Source: Eudromia elegans
Lineage: Eukaryota > Chordata > Aves > Tinamiformes > Tinamidae
Length of the DNA: 64,000 bases
Direction: 5' to 3'
NCBI GenBank assembly: GCA_003342815.1
Contig: PTEX01000192.1
Location: forward strand, 1,480,356-1,544,355
A program made the position numbers and the translations under genes. Below the pieces are notes generated by a model. It did not search any database, had not been told where the DNA came from, and saw nothing but the letters and a program-made list of their open reading frames with translations. This document shows positions 42,177-53,200 of this stretch, piece by piece (the first letter of the stretch is position 1; each line of letters starts with the position of its first letter).

Positions 42177-42454
42177 CCAGGGTGTACACGATTTTGTAGG
42201 TTTCTTTTTTTTTTTTTTTTTAAGGCGCCATGTTTATAATCCTCCATCATATTTAAAAAAAAAATTAAAAAATAATAATAATAATAAAAAATCCGCCGCG
42301 CGCGAGACCCGCACCCCCCGGCCGGGGAGGCAGACACAGAAACACCCGCGGGGCTGTAAATTCTCCCCCCGACTTGAAAGTCCCTCTCACCTTGTGCCGC
42401 CGCCGCCGCTTCTGCTGCTGCAGGGGGGGACAAGTTAAAGCCGGGGGAAACTTT

Positions 42455-42499
42455 TCAATCCCTTCCCCAGGCCGCCGCCGCCGCCGCCTCCTTCCACAT
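42455..42499 (-). other. Possible 14-codon upstream ORF in putative ZMYND11 exon 1
   Basis: On the minus strand an ATG at 42499-42497 opens a short frame reading MWKEAAAAAAWGRD and stops at TGA 42457-42455. The alanine run comes from the GCG repeat. If transcription starts upstream of 42499, scanning ribosomes would meet this ATG before the ZMYND11 start codon. The context is weak to moderate (A at -3 in AATATG, T at +4). It is listed as a regulatory candidate, not a protein gene. Confidence 0.3.
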
Positions 42500-42534
42500 A
42501 TTTTCCCCCTCGGAGTTTTATTGTGTCTGAATTT

Positions 42535-42571
42535 TCTCTCTCTCTCGCTCGCTCGCTCGCTCGCTCGCTCT
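42535..42571. repeat. (CT)n followed by (CGCT)6 microsatellite
   Basis: A CT run at about 42535-42545 passes into six CGCT units at 42546-42569. The repeat lies at the likely promoter end of the ZMYND11 CpG island. On the minus strand it reads as (AGCG)n then (AG)n, a GA-rich element of the sort often found near start sites. Confidence 0.95.
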
Positions 42572-42687
42572 CCTCTTCTGTCTGTCCACAGTTCAGGTTT
42601 CTGGGGTAAACAGGGTTTAGGATGGTGCGAGGGATATTTGGGAGAAGGAGAACTCTAGTGGTGTCTGCTGGAGTTGCTGTTTGTTTC

Positions 42688-42689
<2 letters not shown>

Positions 42690-42718
<29 letters not shown>

Positions 42719-42719
42719 T
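42690..42719. repeat. (TTA)n microsatellite, about 10 units
   Basis: Uninterrupted ATT/TTA trinucleotide units directly beyond the CpG island. A perfect run of this length is likely to be polymorphic. Confidence 0.95.
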
Positions 42720-43057
42720 AATAATGCGTTTGAAACGGATCTTTAACTATTTATTACGTAGGCTTTTTTTTGTTTGTTTGTTTTAACCATACTTTTAGGC
42801 CTGGACTCTGTATATTCTTGCAGAGGAGAAAAAAAGCAGCGATTATCTGATAAATGTGAATTCCTGCTACCGTGAAGCCGGGTGGAATTCCGAGTAACGT
42901 TCTCCAAAGTGAATATTCACCTTGAGCAGCAGAAACTAAAGCACACAGAATCAGCGCTCCCCAGGCTACGGACCCACACTTCCACCGCGGGAGTAACAGG
43001 ATACTCTAATAACAGGAAAATATATTGCTATAGAGGTATAGGTGTAGCAAGAAGCTA

Positions 43058-43115
43058 CAAGTATGAGATAATTAAATATCTTTTTTCAAGTATGAGATAA
43101 TTAAATATTTTTTGA
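43058..43115. repeat. 29-bp tandem duplication
   Basis: CAAGTATGAGATAATTAAAT plus nine more bases at 43058-43086 is repeated at 43087-43115, with differences only in the T-rich end. The unit is AT-rich. No function is inferred. Confidence 0.9.
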
Positions 43116-44963
43116 AGAATGTCTGAGCAAAGACACTCCAAAGTTTGTGAAATGCTTCAGGAATTATATATTAAAAAAAAAAGCATTTCACAGCAAATTA
43201 ATCTTATCCAGCAATGTTCTACACTTTATTGTCGAATTAATCCTATAAGTGTCTATGCATGCAAATAATTTTACTCATTAGTAAACTGGTATTTTGAAAA
43301 CAATTTTTGAAAAAAATTTTGGACAATTAATGATGAAAAAGATGCATCTTTTGTGTCTGGTCGATCAAGGCAGCTTAATTTTACACACAGAGCAATGGAA
43401 ATTCCACTAGTGTGCTTAGTAAATAAGATTTCTAGTAGTATCTAAAATTGCATTTTGTCTGAGACTGCTGTATTAGCTCTTTACATCCTCCTTTTAAAAG
43501 TAAAATGTGTAGTTGTGATAAAGCTTTAGTTCTGTTATGTATTTAAATATGAAAGAACATTTTACATTATCTAAAATAAATAAGATAAATCCGAAAGAAA
43601 GTGCTGGCGATCTGCTTTGAAAGGGTGCTTGAGGAGTTGGGCTGATACCAAATGGTGGAAATATAATTTATTAACTGCATTATAGTGCTTGTATTAATAA
43701 AAGAGGAAATTAAATTTACAGGCAATTCCTTAAACAAGAAGGGTACTCAGGAAGGGATTCATTGACAGGACGATTATAAAAAGGCCACCTTATGTGAAGC
43801 ATTTGGTTGTGATGTTTGGCTGAGGTCTTGTTCAGATATGTAGTTTTGATGTAGTTTTTAAGAAAGAGCTCAACACAAACACATGCCACCTTCCCAGAGG
43901 AGGTGCCATTATGTGGCTGCCTTGGGTTCCTCTGCATCCTCCTCTCTACAGATTGCATAGGAGCTGTGCTTTTGTAAGATGAAAAAATATTTGGGGCCTT
44001 ACACTTTCTGAGCACACCGTTGCGATCAGGCGACCAGGTCTACTTCTGCCAGGCCGTATATCCAATATTCCCATTTCTGCACGCAGAAGCAAACGGGAGA
44101 AGTGTAGCTAGTGGCATACGGACCTGTGTTTAATCATTCAGGCAGAAGGGCTGGATACCCCTCACAACTCGGTGGTAAGAGGGAATTCCTGGCATAAATC
44201 CAAAATAAAGCTCCCTGTCCAGGCCTGGTTCTTCATTGAAAGATTTATTACTCTGCCACAGTGACTTCTCCTTACCTATGTAAATATTTACGTAAGGCAG
44301 AAGTTTGGCTATCTTCAGTATGAAAAGGTTCGAGCCCTTTATCTCTCAGGACCCATAGAGAGCTGTCAAATAAATATTGAGGCCACCGTTTTACAAATGT
44401 GGAAGCATGGGCAGGACTGGAGCTCTATGGTTTGTCTACAGTGGAGGCTTTTACCTGCAGCCTCCTCATTGCAGGCATTTTCTACAGTTAATATTTTTGG
44501 AAAGGCAAGTCTGGACAGTCTCCCAATATTTGTTTCAGGACACAAATATTTAATTTGGGAAAGAACAGAGTATCCGAAAGCAAAGATGTAGGGAGTGTCC
44601 AAGCCGTAACTGCATTGCCGTGTTCGAGTTGGTGGGCAATGGGCTAAGTCAAGTCTAGAAAAGCTGGCATAGCCCTTACTGAGGGTAGGTGTCTGTGGGC
44701 CTTGTGTCTCCTCAGGCTCTCTGAGCATCAGCACCCGGCAGATCGAGCTGTTTACATTATGTAACTTTCAGGAGACATGCTGATTGCTGGGAAGGTTGCA
44801 TTTTACAAGCATTTTAACTTCAATTATTTTTAACGGTGTCACAAAGAGTTACTTCTGCTCATTAACACACAGCTTTGAAGCCACATTAGCTGGTCCTGCT
44901 TAGACTCGGCTCTTACCTTTATCTGCTTTAATTTGATGTCTGATATATGTGCTTAGAAGATCC

Positions 44964-44983
44964 TTTATTTATTTATTTATTTA
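44964..44983. repeat. (TTTA)5 microsatellite
   Basis: Five uninterrupted TTTA units just upstream of the 45-kb CpG-rich patch. Confidence 0.9.
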
Positions 44984-45039
44984 GGCAATTAACTTCCATG
45001 CAGCACAAAGAGGCAGGAGCTTTAAACAGTTAACAGCAA

Positions 45040-45440
45040 AGTCGGCTACGAAGCAGCAGCGAGGGCTGAGACACGGCCAGACAATGGGGAGGAAATCCCA
45101 CCCTCGCCCAGCGCTGGCCAGCAGCATGTTTCCTCATAGGCAGTGGGAAACGTTTGTTAAAACAAACGCCAGATTAGGGAAGTGTGGGAACCCGTCCTCC
45201 CCGGAGCGGGGATTGGCTGCCCACGCTGACGGGCGGTTAGCGGTAGGAGGCAGTGAAAGACGCAGGCATTGCCTCCCTCCTCTTGGTGGAAGGTCCCTGG
45301 AGGAGCCCAGTGCGCAGCCGAGTTGCTGAGAGAGCGCGCGCGCTTCTCGCTCTCGGGTGGCTCTCTCTGGAGACGAGTTTGTCCATCAAAAGTGTCTACG
45401 GAGCAGTAACCGGCAACGTGGTGTAATCGGAAGGATTCTG
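45040..45440. promoter_or_regulatory. CpG-rich, CCAAT-box-bearing promoter-like patch
   Basis: About 30 CpGs fall in about 390 bp, in otherwise CpG-poor DNA. GATTGGCTG at 45211-45219 is a good NF-Y site (CCAATC on the minus strand). CGCGCGCGCTT and CTCGCTCTCGGG sequences follow about 115-140 bp downstream, and an ETS-type core CGGAAG is at about 45428. On the plus strand a plausible donor (AGAG|GTAAAT) occurs near 45544, so a first exon of about 200-250 bp is possible. No coding potential is evident. It may start a non-coding transcript divergent from ZMYND11, or be a distal regulatory island. Confidence 0.45.
45151..45168. repeat. 18-bp inverted repeat in the 45-kb patch
   Basis: CGTTTGTT at 45151-45158 and AACAAACG at 45161-45168 are exact reverse complements around AA. 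GTTTGTT/AACAAAC half-sites resemble forkhead-type motifs, so it could be a paired binding site. This is motif similarity only. Confidence 0.6.
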
Positions 45441-47091
45441 GACATGGGTTTTGCTACTTAGTTGTGGAAAGCACCATACTGGCAAGGATAAAAAGAAAAC
45501 ATGATAACTTTACTTCATTTTAAGTAAAATGTCCTTACAATAGAGGTAAATCAGAATGCATGTATGCTGTACTCTTTTGCTGTGTTGATCATGTCTGCTG
45601 TAAAGAGTAGGTTTGTACGTTTTATTTCACTTGGAAAGGGGCTTGGAGAGGAGTAGAAAATGCTGCGTCAGCAGAAGTACCGTTTTCGTGGAATAAGCTG
45701 CATCCACATTAGGAATGTAATTATAACCACCATGAGCTAAAGAAGAGATTGGACAGGTGCACAGAAAAGAAATCCCTTGGGAGCACAGAAAGCCCGTGAC
45801 TTGGGAAGTCCCCAAGCTGCTGGAACACCGGCAGTCACCAGTGTCATCCACGCCTGTTTGTTGCTCCGTCTCCCTAGGTATCATCTCTCCTTTTGTGAGA
45901 AAACTGAGCCTGCTCTCATCATGAAGAGGCTGATGAATATGCTTGTGTTTTCCTCTCTTCAAATGACACCAGAGCATTTCAAGAGATGCGTTTGTTTCAG
46001 TGCCAGTACTGGGCTGCGCTGTCACTCGTGGCTATGACCTTGGATTCTCTTTTGCCATCGTGCTGAGTTCGCCCATACGACTATCAAGTGTGCGGGTGAC
46101 AAAACTGCATTGCTGGAGGCTCCTAGACACCAGGCTCCAGACTGTGAGGACAGGAGCTGAGCGCTGGCAGTGAGCAGAGCAGGGGGTATCGTGGCCTCTC
46201 TTCTCCTGGACCTGTGCTGGGTTGACCAAGGCATGGCCCAGCCTTCTTCTCTAACTGAATTCAGCCTCCCTAACTGAACCAAAGCCTCCTTCTCTCGATT
46301 ACATGCTCAGGTCCTCCTCTGGCTTTGTAAGAGAGCTGTCTCTTGCAATTGGTGCCAGCCCACTTTACTGTGTGCTCAGCTTCCCGCTGCACTGAAACCG
46401 AAATACCTTAAAGAAACACATTTCCTGAGAGGCAGATATGCCTTGTTGTGATCGTAGAAGTAATAATGCAGAAAATGAGTGTCATTTTTTCATCAGAACA
46501 CATCTTAGCAATACACTTCTCTTTGCAGTAAAGATCTCAGCAATGCACTTAATTTAGGAAGTTGGGGGGAAGGGAACAAAATCTTAATAACAACAGACTC
46601 AGGAAATCCATTGAGCTGAAAATCGCTGGAGGATGGGAGAGTATTAAGGAGAAGCTTATGCTGCTCTTGCTTTTCCCCAGGCATCTAAAACCCAAAAAAT
46701 CAGACACAGGAGGGGGGTTGCAGAGCAGAGGACCCCCAGGAGCGTCTGCTGCTCCCTGGAGCTGTCCCGGGGGACGCTGTCCGGAGGCGCAGTCCTTGTG
46801 GATGTGACAGCGTGAGGAGATGGAAGCAGCCACCACAGCTGCCAGATCCCCCTCTTGAGCTTCCTCCTTCCAGCCACGTCCCTGGCCAGGGGACTGACCA
46901 TCTGCTGCAGTTACCCACAGCTCTCAGAGCAGGCCGAGACTCTGTGACCTGAGGGCCTCAGAAAACGTCCGTGAGAGGCGAGGGCTGAAACACCAGCGGT
47001 ACTTGAAAAAAGTGTCTTGGAGGAGCCTGGACTTGCAGCTTCTGCTGAAGACAGGACACTGTGGGGAGGTGGCTTTTGGCCTGACTTTCAT
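45441..47091. other. Unassigned flank between 45-kb patch and CR1
   Basis: Sequence of moderate GC, increasing toward the CR1. Open frames near 100-130 codons on both strands (for example minus strand 45627-46025) show no known family. No RNA gene or transposon was recognised. Confidence 0.5.
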
Positions 47092-47623
47092 GTGCCCTCG
47101 TGGCCAAGAAGGCCAATGGGCTCCTGGCTGAATCAGGAGGAGCGTTGCCAGCAGGTCGAGGGAGGGGATCCTGCCCCTCTACTCAGCCCTGGTGAGGCCG
47201 CACCTGGAGTATTGGAGGCAGTTCTGGGCTCCCCAGGACAAGATGGATGCGGAGCTCCTAGGGAGGGTCCAGCGACGAGCAACAAAGATGATTAAGGGAG
47301 CATATATTTTATGAGGAAAGACTAAGCAAGTAGGACCTGTTTAGTCTGGAGAAGACTGAGGGGGGATCTGATCAATACGTACATGTACCTGAAGGGAGAA
47401 TGTAGGGAGAAGGGGGCCAAACTCTTCTCAGTGGTGGCCAGTGACAGGACAAGGAGTAATGGGTGTGACCCAGAGAGGTTGTGGAGTCTCCTTTTCTGGA
47501 GATCTCCCAAACCCACCTGGATGCCACCCTGTGCCCCGTGCTCTGGGTGTCCCTGCTGGAGCAGAGGGTTGGACTAGGTGATCTCTAGAGGTCCCTTCCA
47601 ACCTCAACCATTCTGTGATTCTG
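47092..47623 (+). mobile_element. CR1 LINE fragment with internal deletion
   Basis: It begins near GTGCCCTCGTGGCCAAGAAG and follows the CR1 reverse-transcriptase 3' region (GGTGAGGCCGCACCTGGAGT, a TTTAGTCTGGAGAAG block, GTGACAGGACAAGGAGTAAT). At about 47460-47468 it jumps to CCCAGAGAGGTTGTGGAGTC, skipping the segment that encodes the last part of the ORF in intact copies. The 3' UTR and the ATTCTGTGATTCTG tail then end at 47623. No reading frame survives. The 5' limit is approximate. Confidence 0.93.
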
Positions 47624-50166
47624 ACCATGGCCATCCCTTTGTTCTTAGGAATACCTTGCAGTATTAATTGTGGATAACTTACATAAAAAAGGCAGCTCAG
47701 CACAGATATGGCGTAAGAAAACAAATGTTTGGTCTTTTTTTTCCCACTGTGTTCTGTCTTTTTATTTTCATGCACAGCTGGAGACAGCAATTTCTCCCAA
47801 AAAGTTTCCCTGTGTAAGTGGACATGTGTTTAGGACATATGACATGACATGTGTTTGTGGCAGCGTTATTCTACATGAAAACCGTGTGCCTGATTCAGTG
47901 CAGAGTCTGCAGAGGAAATTTAGCTCCTCAATATTTTTTAACTAATTCAAAACAACAGAGTGTTTGTACTCGTTTCATACTGTGTGTAATCTGACAACTG
48001 TACTTTAGATACAGGAACAGGTGCCGTAAAATATGCCGTGCAAAAAATCCTAGTGTGCACCTCCAAGTGTACATGGCATTTATCCCACAGAGGTTTTTCT
48101 AGTCTTGGTCTTATCGCCAAAATAATTTTTATCCATGCAAAATTAATATCGAAAAATGAAATTTGCTATTAAACTTAAGAAGAGTGAAACAAGATCTATT
48201 GGTAATTTATAAGGATGAAGTGATAGGAGATATATCATCTGCCAGTAAGTAATTATCACTATGAGGAAATAACTAGTATTTTTGGTTATTAAAAACATCA
48301 CAAAACACAACGATATGTTATGAATGCCATAATTGCAGGGAAATTTTAGTTATCTGTTTATTAAATGCCAGCACATCAAGTAACACAAAATAAAACCCCA
48401 TCTCGGGATCTGCCACCCCCAGAGAGATGCTACTCTTGCATGGAGAGCACGCAGAGCCCTCCGAGTGGCTCCTTGTGCAGCTGGAGACGCGCCAGGCTGG
48501 TTGGGTTTGGTCTGTGTGGACTCTTGCAGTTGCTCTGGCTCTGCCCTGGGCTCCACGACACGTAGCGCCGTGGCCAAGCTGGTCCCATGCATCCATGTGG
48601 CACTTTGCTGGGATTAACAAGCCTTCCCAGTGAACGGGATTCTGTGGGGCAGTGAGCAGAGACGTCCAAATGTTTCTGAAAGAGATAATGTGTTATCAGC
48701 AGTACTGAACTGAAGCTAATAAGCCTTGTTGGACCCAAGCGGATCATATGCAGAGCTACCCAGCTGTGGCTCTGCACAGCTTTTTCCCAAGCTCCAGTTT
48801 CCAGGAACATAGTGTTTTGCATGACATTAGCTCCAGTCTCACACGGTTTATTATGCCCATTTTGATGCCATGCAAAAGAGGCAAAATTGTTTCTGGAACA
48901 GAGCTGCTCTCAGATTTAACACATTGCCTGCAATGAAGATCCCTACCAGACTGAAGCTGGCTTGGCATGAAGCCATCCTGATGTGTTTGCTGTGTCCTGA
49001 TGTCATCTGCAGCTTGAATCAGCTGCAGATATCACTGACTGCCTGTACAGAGTAGCCGTAATTAATAGCGACATTTGTGTTAGTTTTGAACCATTATGGT
49101 CAAGATGAAAGCTAATGTGAGACCAAATAAATCCACACATGCCAGGCTGTGGTTCTGATCTCTTAACTGCAGCCTTGTCTGTTCCCCAGAGTTAAAGATA
49201 ATATAATGGCTAAGATAAACTCATTCTGATCCAGGATCCTAGATTTAATTTGCACAGCATTCTGTAAGGGAGCACTTCCTCAAAACCAATTGTAATATTC
49301 AAATGTAATTGTCCTGTCAGTAACAACCAGCTTACATGGGTGGAACTATTAGAGGATACTATGGCAAGTTAATCAAAGTGGAATTTATACTGGGAATATT
49401 TGAAATGATGGGATTTGGCTAGTGCTGAAATAAATAGATACACAATGTTTGATCTTATTTATTATGTAGGCTATGTATTATGTATAATTAACAAGTAAGA
49501 AATAGATACTATTTATATTTCTTCTATTTATCATAGTTAATTTTTGCATTGTATTCAGCAGATGGTATTCCACTCTCTTAAAAGGTTTCTTATTAAAATA
49601 AGAATTTATTAACAACCTGTTAACTGATAGCAGTAATGTGGTTTTTGACATGTTCCTAAATTTCCAAAACACAAATCTTCTCAACTGATCATGAATACTA
49701 TTCAAAAATCAGGATTATCTATTAGCATGGTAACTAAATCCAGTTGCTATTGAAATAGTAACCCTCAATATCCCAAAATGCTCTATTTATACTCTATTTA
49801 TAGTGTTCCATTGAATGTCCACAATCCTGAATACAAAAGTGAAAAGAATAAGATTTTGACATGCTGCATTATATGTATATGTCCTTTAGGAAATCTTGAT
49901 GATAGATTTTGTGTTCATTGTCTATATTTTCTGAATTTTTTCACACTGAGAAATAAGCCCTCACATTTTATTTCAGTGTTTTGCATGTTTTATGACTTTT
50001 TCTTAGCACTGGAATGTTTTGTTTTGCTTTGTTTTACTTTGTTTTAATTACATAAAGTATATATTTATCATCCTCCTTTTTCAGTTCTTATTTGTAGCTC
50101 ATAATACTTGTTACCTAATTATCTTTATGTGAAAGTTTTCTCTTTTAGATTACAGCTTCGGAAATA

Positions 50167-50219
50167 ACATTGTCTTTGAGACAATGAGACATTGTCTTTG
50201 AGACACTGTCTTTGACACA
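50167..50219. repeat. Tandem direct repeat, 22-bp period, partial third copy
   Basis: ACATTGTCTTTGAGACA occurs identically at 50167-50183 and 50189-50205, and a shortened CTGTCTTTGACAC copy follows at 50206-50218. GTCTTTGAGAC is also nearly self-complementary, so the array can fold. Simple local duplication is the likely origin. Confidence 0.9.
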
Positions 50220-53200
50220 CTGGCGTAGGCCCAAGGACCACGGTGTTGGGGCAGACGTATAGACACTGGCTTTCCTTCTTTCTCCACAACTCCATAGAGA
50301 TCTAAGGAATACTGTTTAACTGCCAGTTGAAAACATTTTTTTTTCTTATAAAGACTGCAGGTAATTAGGGGGTATATGCATTCCTTCTTTGTTTGTGGCT
50401 CAAAAGCAGAATATTCAATCCAGAATATTTAAATCTTCTTTGATCTCAAGTCCTGTAAAATTTCCCTCGGCAAATACAGAAAGATGAAGCTTCAATATAG
50501 GCACAAATTCTGCAAATGCTTTGTCACGTTTGCAACTTAAAAAGTGTAGTTAAAACTGTTAAGTTTCATGTGAATAAAATTTTCCTATTCCATTTGTTCA
50601 AGCTTTGAAGTTTATTATTGTATGCAAAATTACAAAGGGAGGAGCAGAGCCTGGGGATTTCATAAAACACCCACTGAAGTCTCTGGAAAGACTCCTATTG
50701 ACTTCAGTAACTCTGGGATCAGAACATAGATAACTTTCCTTATCTTGCACCAAGCAGGATTTCCAAATCTTTGCAACTCCAAATTTATACATTTTTTTTT
50801 TTCGGGTTCTTTCCTATCATCACTTTATGAGATGTGGTTGTACAGGCCTGAAGACATTTTCTATCCTAGCTCAACTCCTCAGAAAGATACAACAAAGCCA
50901 ATTTTGGACTAGTGGAAATATGATAATTCGCTATTATGTAAGACAAAGCTAAATGTAAAGTGTTGGTGCCATTTTAGACTCTAAACAAATTCTATGTGAC
51001 TTCTTTAAACAAAAGTAAAACATACTGTTAGTTCTGAAATTTATGGATGAAATAAGTAAAAAAAAAAAAGTGCAATGTTAAAAATACTAGGAATTGTGTT
51101 AAATATTGAATTGAATTGACAGAGAGGTCATACAATCATACCTTTCCAAATTCTAGAAGTATTTTTCTAATACTATTATTAAAAGTTAGAAAACGGCAGC
51201 CATACACGTTGCATGAAATAGAACAGCAAAATAGCAGCGACCTGATGAAGAACTCAGTTACAGAACGTTTACAATTTATTACAGGGTCCCCAAGGCCCTG
51301 CAATAAATATTAAGCAGAAAAACAATGTAGTAATTATTGTTTGAATACAATGATTGCTTTGCCCAATGGATTCTTAATTTGATACTAGGGCAGAGTTTGT
51401 CCCAGTCTTCCTATTTGATATTCTTTATTTTAGAATTAAATTCATAGTGTTTGGTAATTATAAAAACATGACAACCTTACGTGAAATTTACCCATTTTGA
51501 CCAGCTCAGGTGCTGTCTGGTGTGTGCAAACATGATGTCTAAGCAGGGAATTTAAAAATGGAATCTCTCCTCACCCATGAATTAAGTGACTGGAGGATTA
51601 ACTCAAAGCATTTTTGGTAGCAGCATGGTTGTTATGCATTTTAATTCACATGAATTTGGGGTTCAAGTACTTGAAATTTGTATTCAAACTTCACATTTTG
51701 CTGTTTAGGAAACCTACCTGTGTGACAGATGACATCAGAACTAGCACTTGGCTTCTCTCACCTTCCATTAGCACTCAGATTCATGAAGGCCTGTGCAGGC
51801 ATACAAGTCTTCCTGATGGTCTTAAAAGTAAAAAAAAGTAAAAAATAGTAAAAAGGTAAAATATTAATAGATATATGCCCACTATTTTATAATGTGAAGA
51901 CCCTAGGAAGAAAATATAATTTATAAAACTCTTGCAGAGCATTAATTCAATTGTTAAATCGTCCTATTTGCAAGCATTTCCACTGACTGCCATGAAACTC
52001 TCAGGCTCGGAGAACATGAGGAGGTAGGAGCTATTTGCAAGCAATTACCTTGTCATGAAGCAATGGCAGCAGTTTGCCTGAATGTCTTTTATAGAAACAA
52101 GGTATAATAAGGAATCGTATCTTCTGAGGAACTGGGATATATCTTTGTCCCAAAAGATAGATTGCCATGGCACACTACAGCCTGGCCAAATTCTGGTCTT
52201 GGGTTCTAGCTCAGCATTCCTGGAAGATGAAATGTCACACACTGGAAACACCATGTAGGACAACGATATCATTAGCTTATTATTCCCGTGGGAATACCTG
52301 ATCAAGTATGATACTGAAAATTATTCCTAAAAGACTTAAGAATGGGGATGCCTACAAAAAGTATTAGGAAGAGACACTTCCAACCCTTCTGACAGGTGAC
52401 CTCTTCTCTAGAAAAAATAAATTCAATCGTGTTTCCTTCTAGAAACAGAGAATACAGGTTGCACTTGTAAGAAAATGCTTGACAGGATGCAGTGGTTTAG
52501 TAATTCTAAAAAGGGCTGACGCTAATGTGGGATAATTAATTGAACGTGAACTTGTGTAGTTAATGAGGATATTATTACATTAGGGAAAGTTAAGTGGATT
52601 AGAGGACTACTAAGGGACAAGTTGAAGAGCAAATTAAAACCAAAGCTCCTTTACTATATTTGAAGCAGGAAGTCTACAGGAAAATTGATACACATTGATT
52701 AGGTTTTAAAAAGGGTAAATTAGAAAGCTGTGGACGCTGCTGAGAAGCTAAATACTCTTGTAGTAGACTGATCTTCAAAAACAAGTTGGAAAGTGCAAAT
52801 ACTCTTTAAAACATCTTTGGATGGAAGAATGAGTTAATAATATGATCAAAAAAAGAATACTGTTTTTATAAATAAAACAGGTCCCAGAGTGTTATCTAGC
52901 CCTGAAACCAATTGACCTGATTTGGCTTACATTAGAATTGCAGAAGTCAAAAGATTATTGTTCAGTATGCCTGTGGTTTACAACGGCATGTTTGTGATGT
53001 TTTTAGTTCAGCAATAAAAGACAGATCATACTGATTATTTCTGTCACAGAGAAATATTACTCTTCTCTCATTCAACAGCCCCCCTTTTAGAAAATATACC
53101 GTATTTTGGTGCAGTCTAGGTATTTATTATGCTGCCAGTTAGCTTATAAAGTTACAAGTTTTAAGTTACAAGCAAATATCACTGGAATTCAGAAAAAGGG

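Larger units (their letters stand above)
3671..42390 (-). other. ZMYND11: Putative ZMYND11 first intron (about 38.7 kb)
   Basis: This is the interval between the candidate exon-1 donor at 42390 and the acceptor at 3671, both on the minus strand. It is mostly AT-rich unique-looking DNA with an antisense CR1 fragment, small tandem repeats and several GC-rich patches listed separately. I recognise no coding exon in it on either strand. Extra non-coding 5' exons of ZMYND11 could be present but cannot be identified from sequence alone. A very long first intron matches the mammalian gene from general knowledge. The upper boundary is inferred. Confidence 0.6.
41220..42530. promoter_or_regulatory. 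Large CpG island, likely main ZMYND11 promoter region
   Basis: CpG dinucleotides are very dense from about 41247 to 41760 and again at about 42290-42490, against an AT-rich background on both sides. The island is interrupted by homopolymer tracts (T at 41797-41819, A at 41972-41990, T at 42205-42221). A YY1-like motif CAAGATGGGGGCG lies at about 41383 on the plus strand, and GCGCCATGTTT at 42225-42235 contains the CCATNTT YY1 core. The candidate exon-1 donor at 42391 lies in the distal lobe. Long open frames across the island on both strands reflect low stop-codon density in GC-rich DNA. The island may drive transcription both ways. Confidence 0.8.
42391..42600 (-). other. ZMYND11: Putative non-coding first exon of ZMYND11 (5' end uncertain)
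   Basis: The minus strand carries CAG and CGG/GGC triplet-rich sequence ending in GGCACAAG at 42391, followed by GTGAGAGG, a strong U1-type donor. It sits at the edge of a large CpG island and in the right orientation to splice to the acceptor at 3671. The transcription start is not visible. I placed the outer limit near 42600, just beyond a CT/CGCT simple repeat, only as a guess. The triplet-rich stretches are (CGG)-like at about 42395-42408 and 42470-42488, and CAG-like at about 42410-42422. Confidence 0.55.
42601..45039. other. Flank between CpG island and 45-kb patch; no gene seen
   Basis: AT-rich DNA with the TTA microsatellite at its start, a 29-bp duplication at 43058-43115 and a TTTA tetranucleotide run near its end. 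No splice-bounded exon or known protein is recognised on either strand. Confidence 0.6.

Noticed and set aside
44327-44337. tRNA B-box-like GGTTCGAGCCC
   Set aside because: No matching A box or cloverleaf upstream, and the T-stem does not pair.
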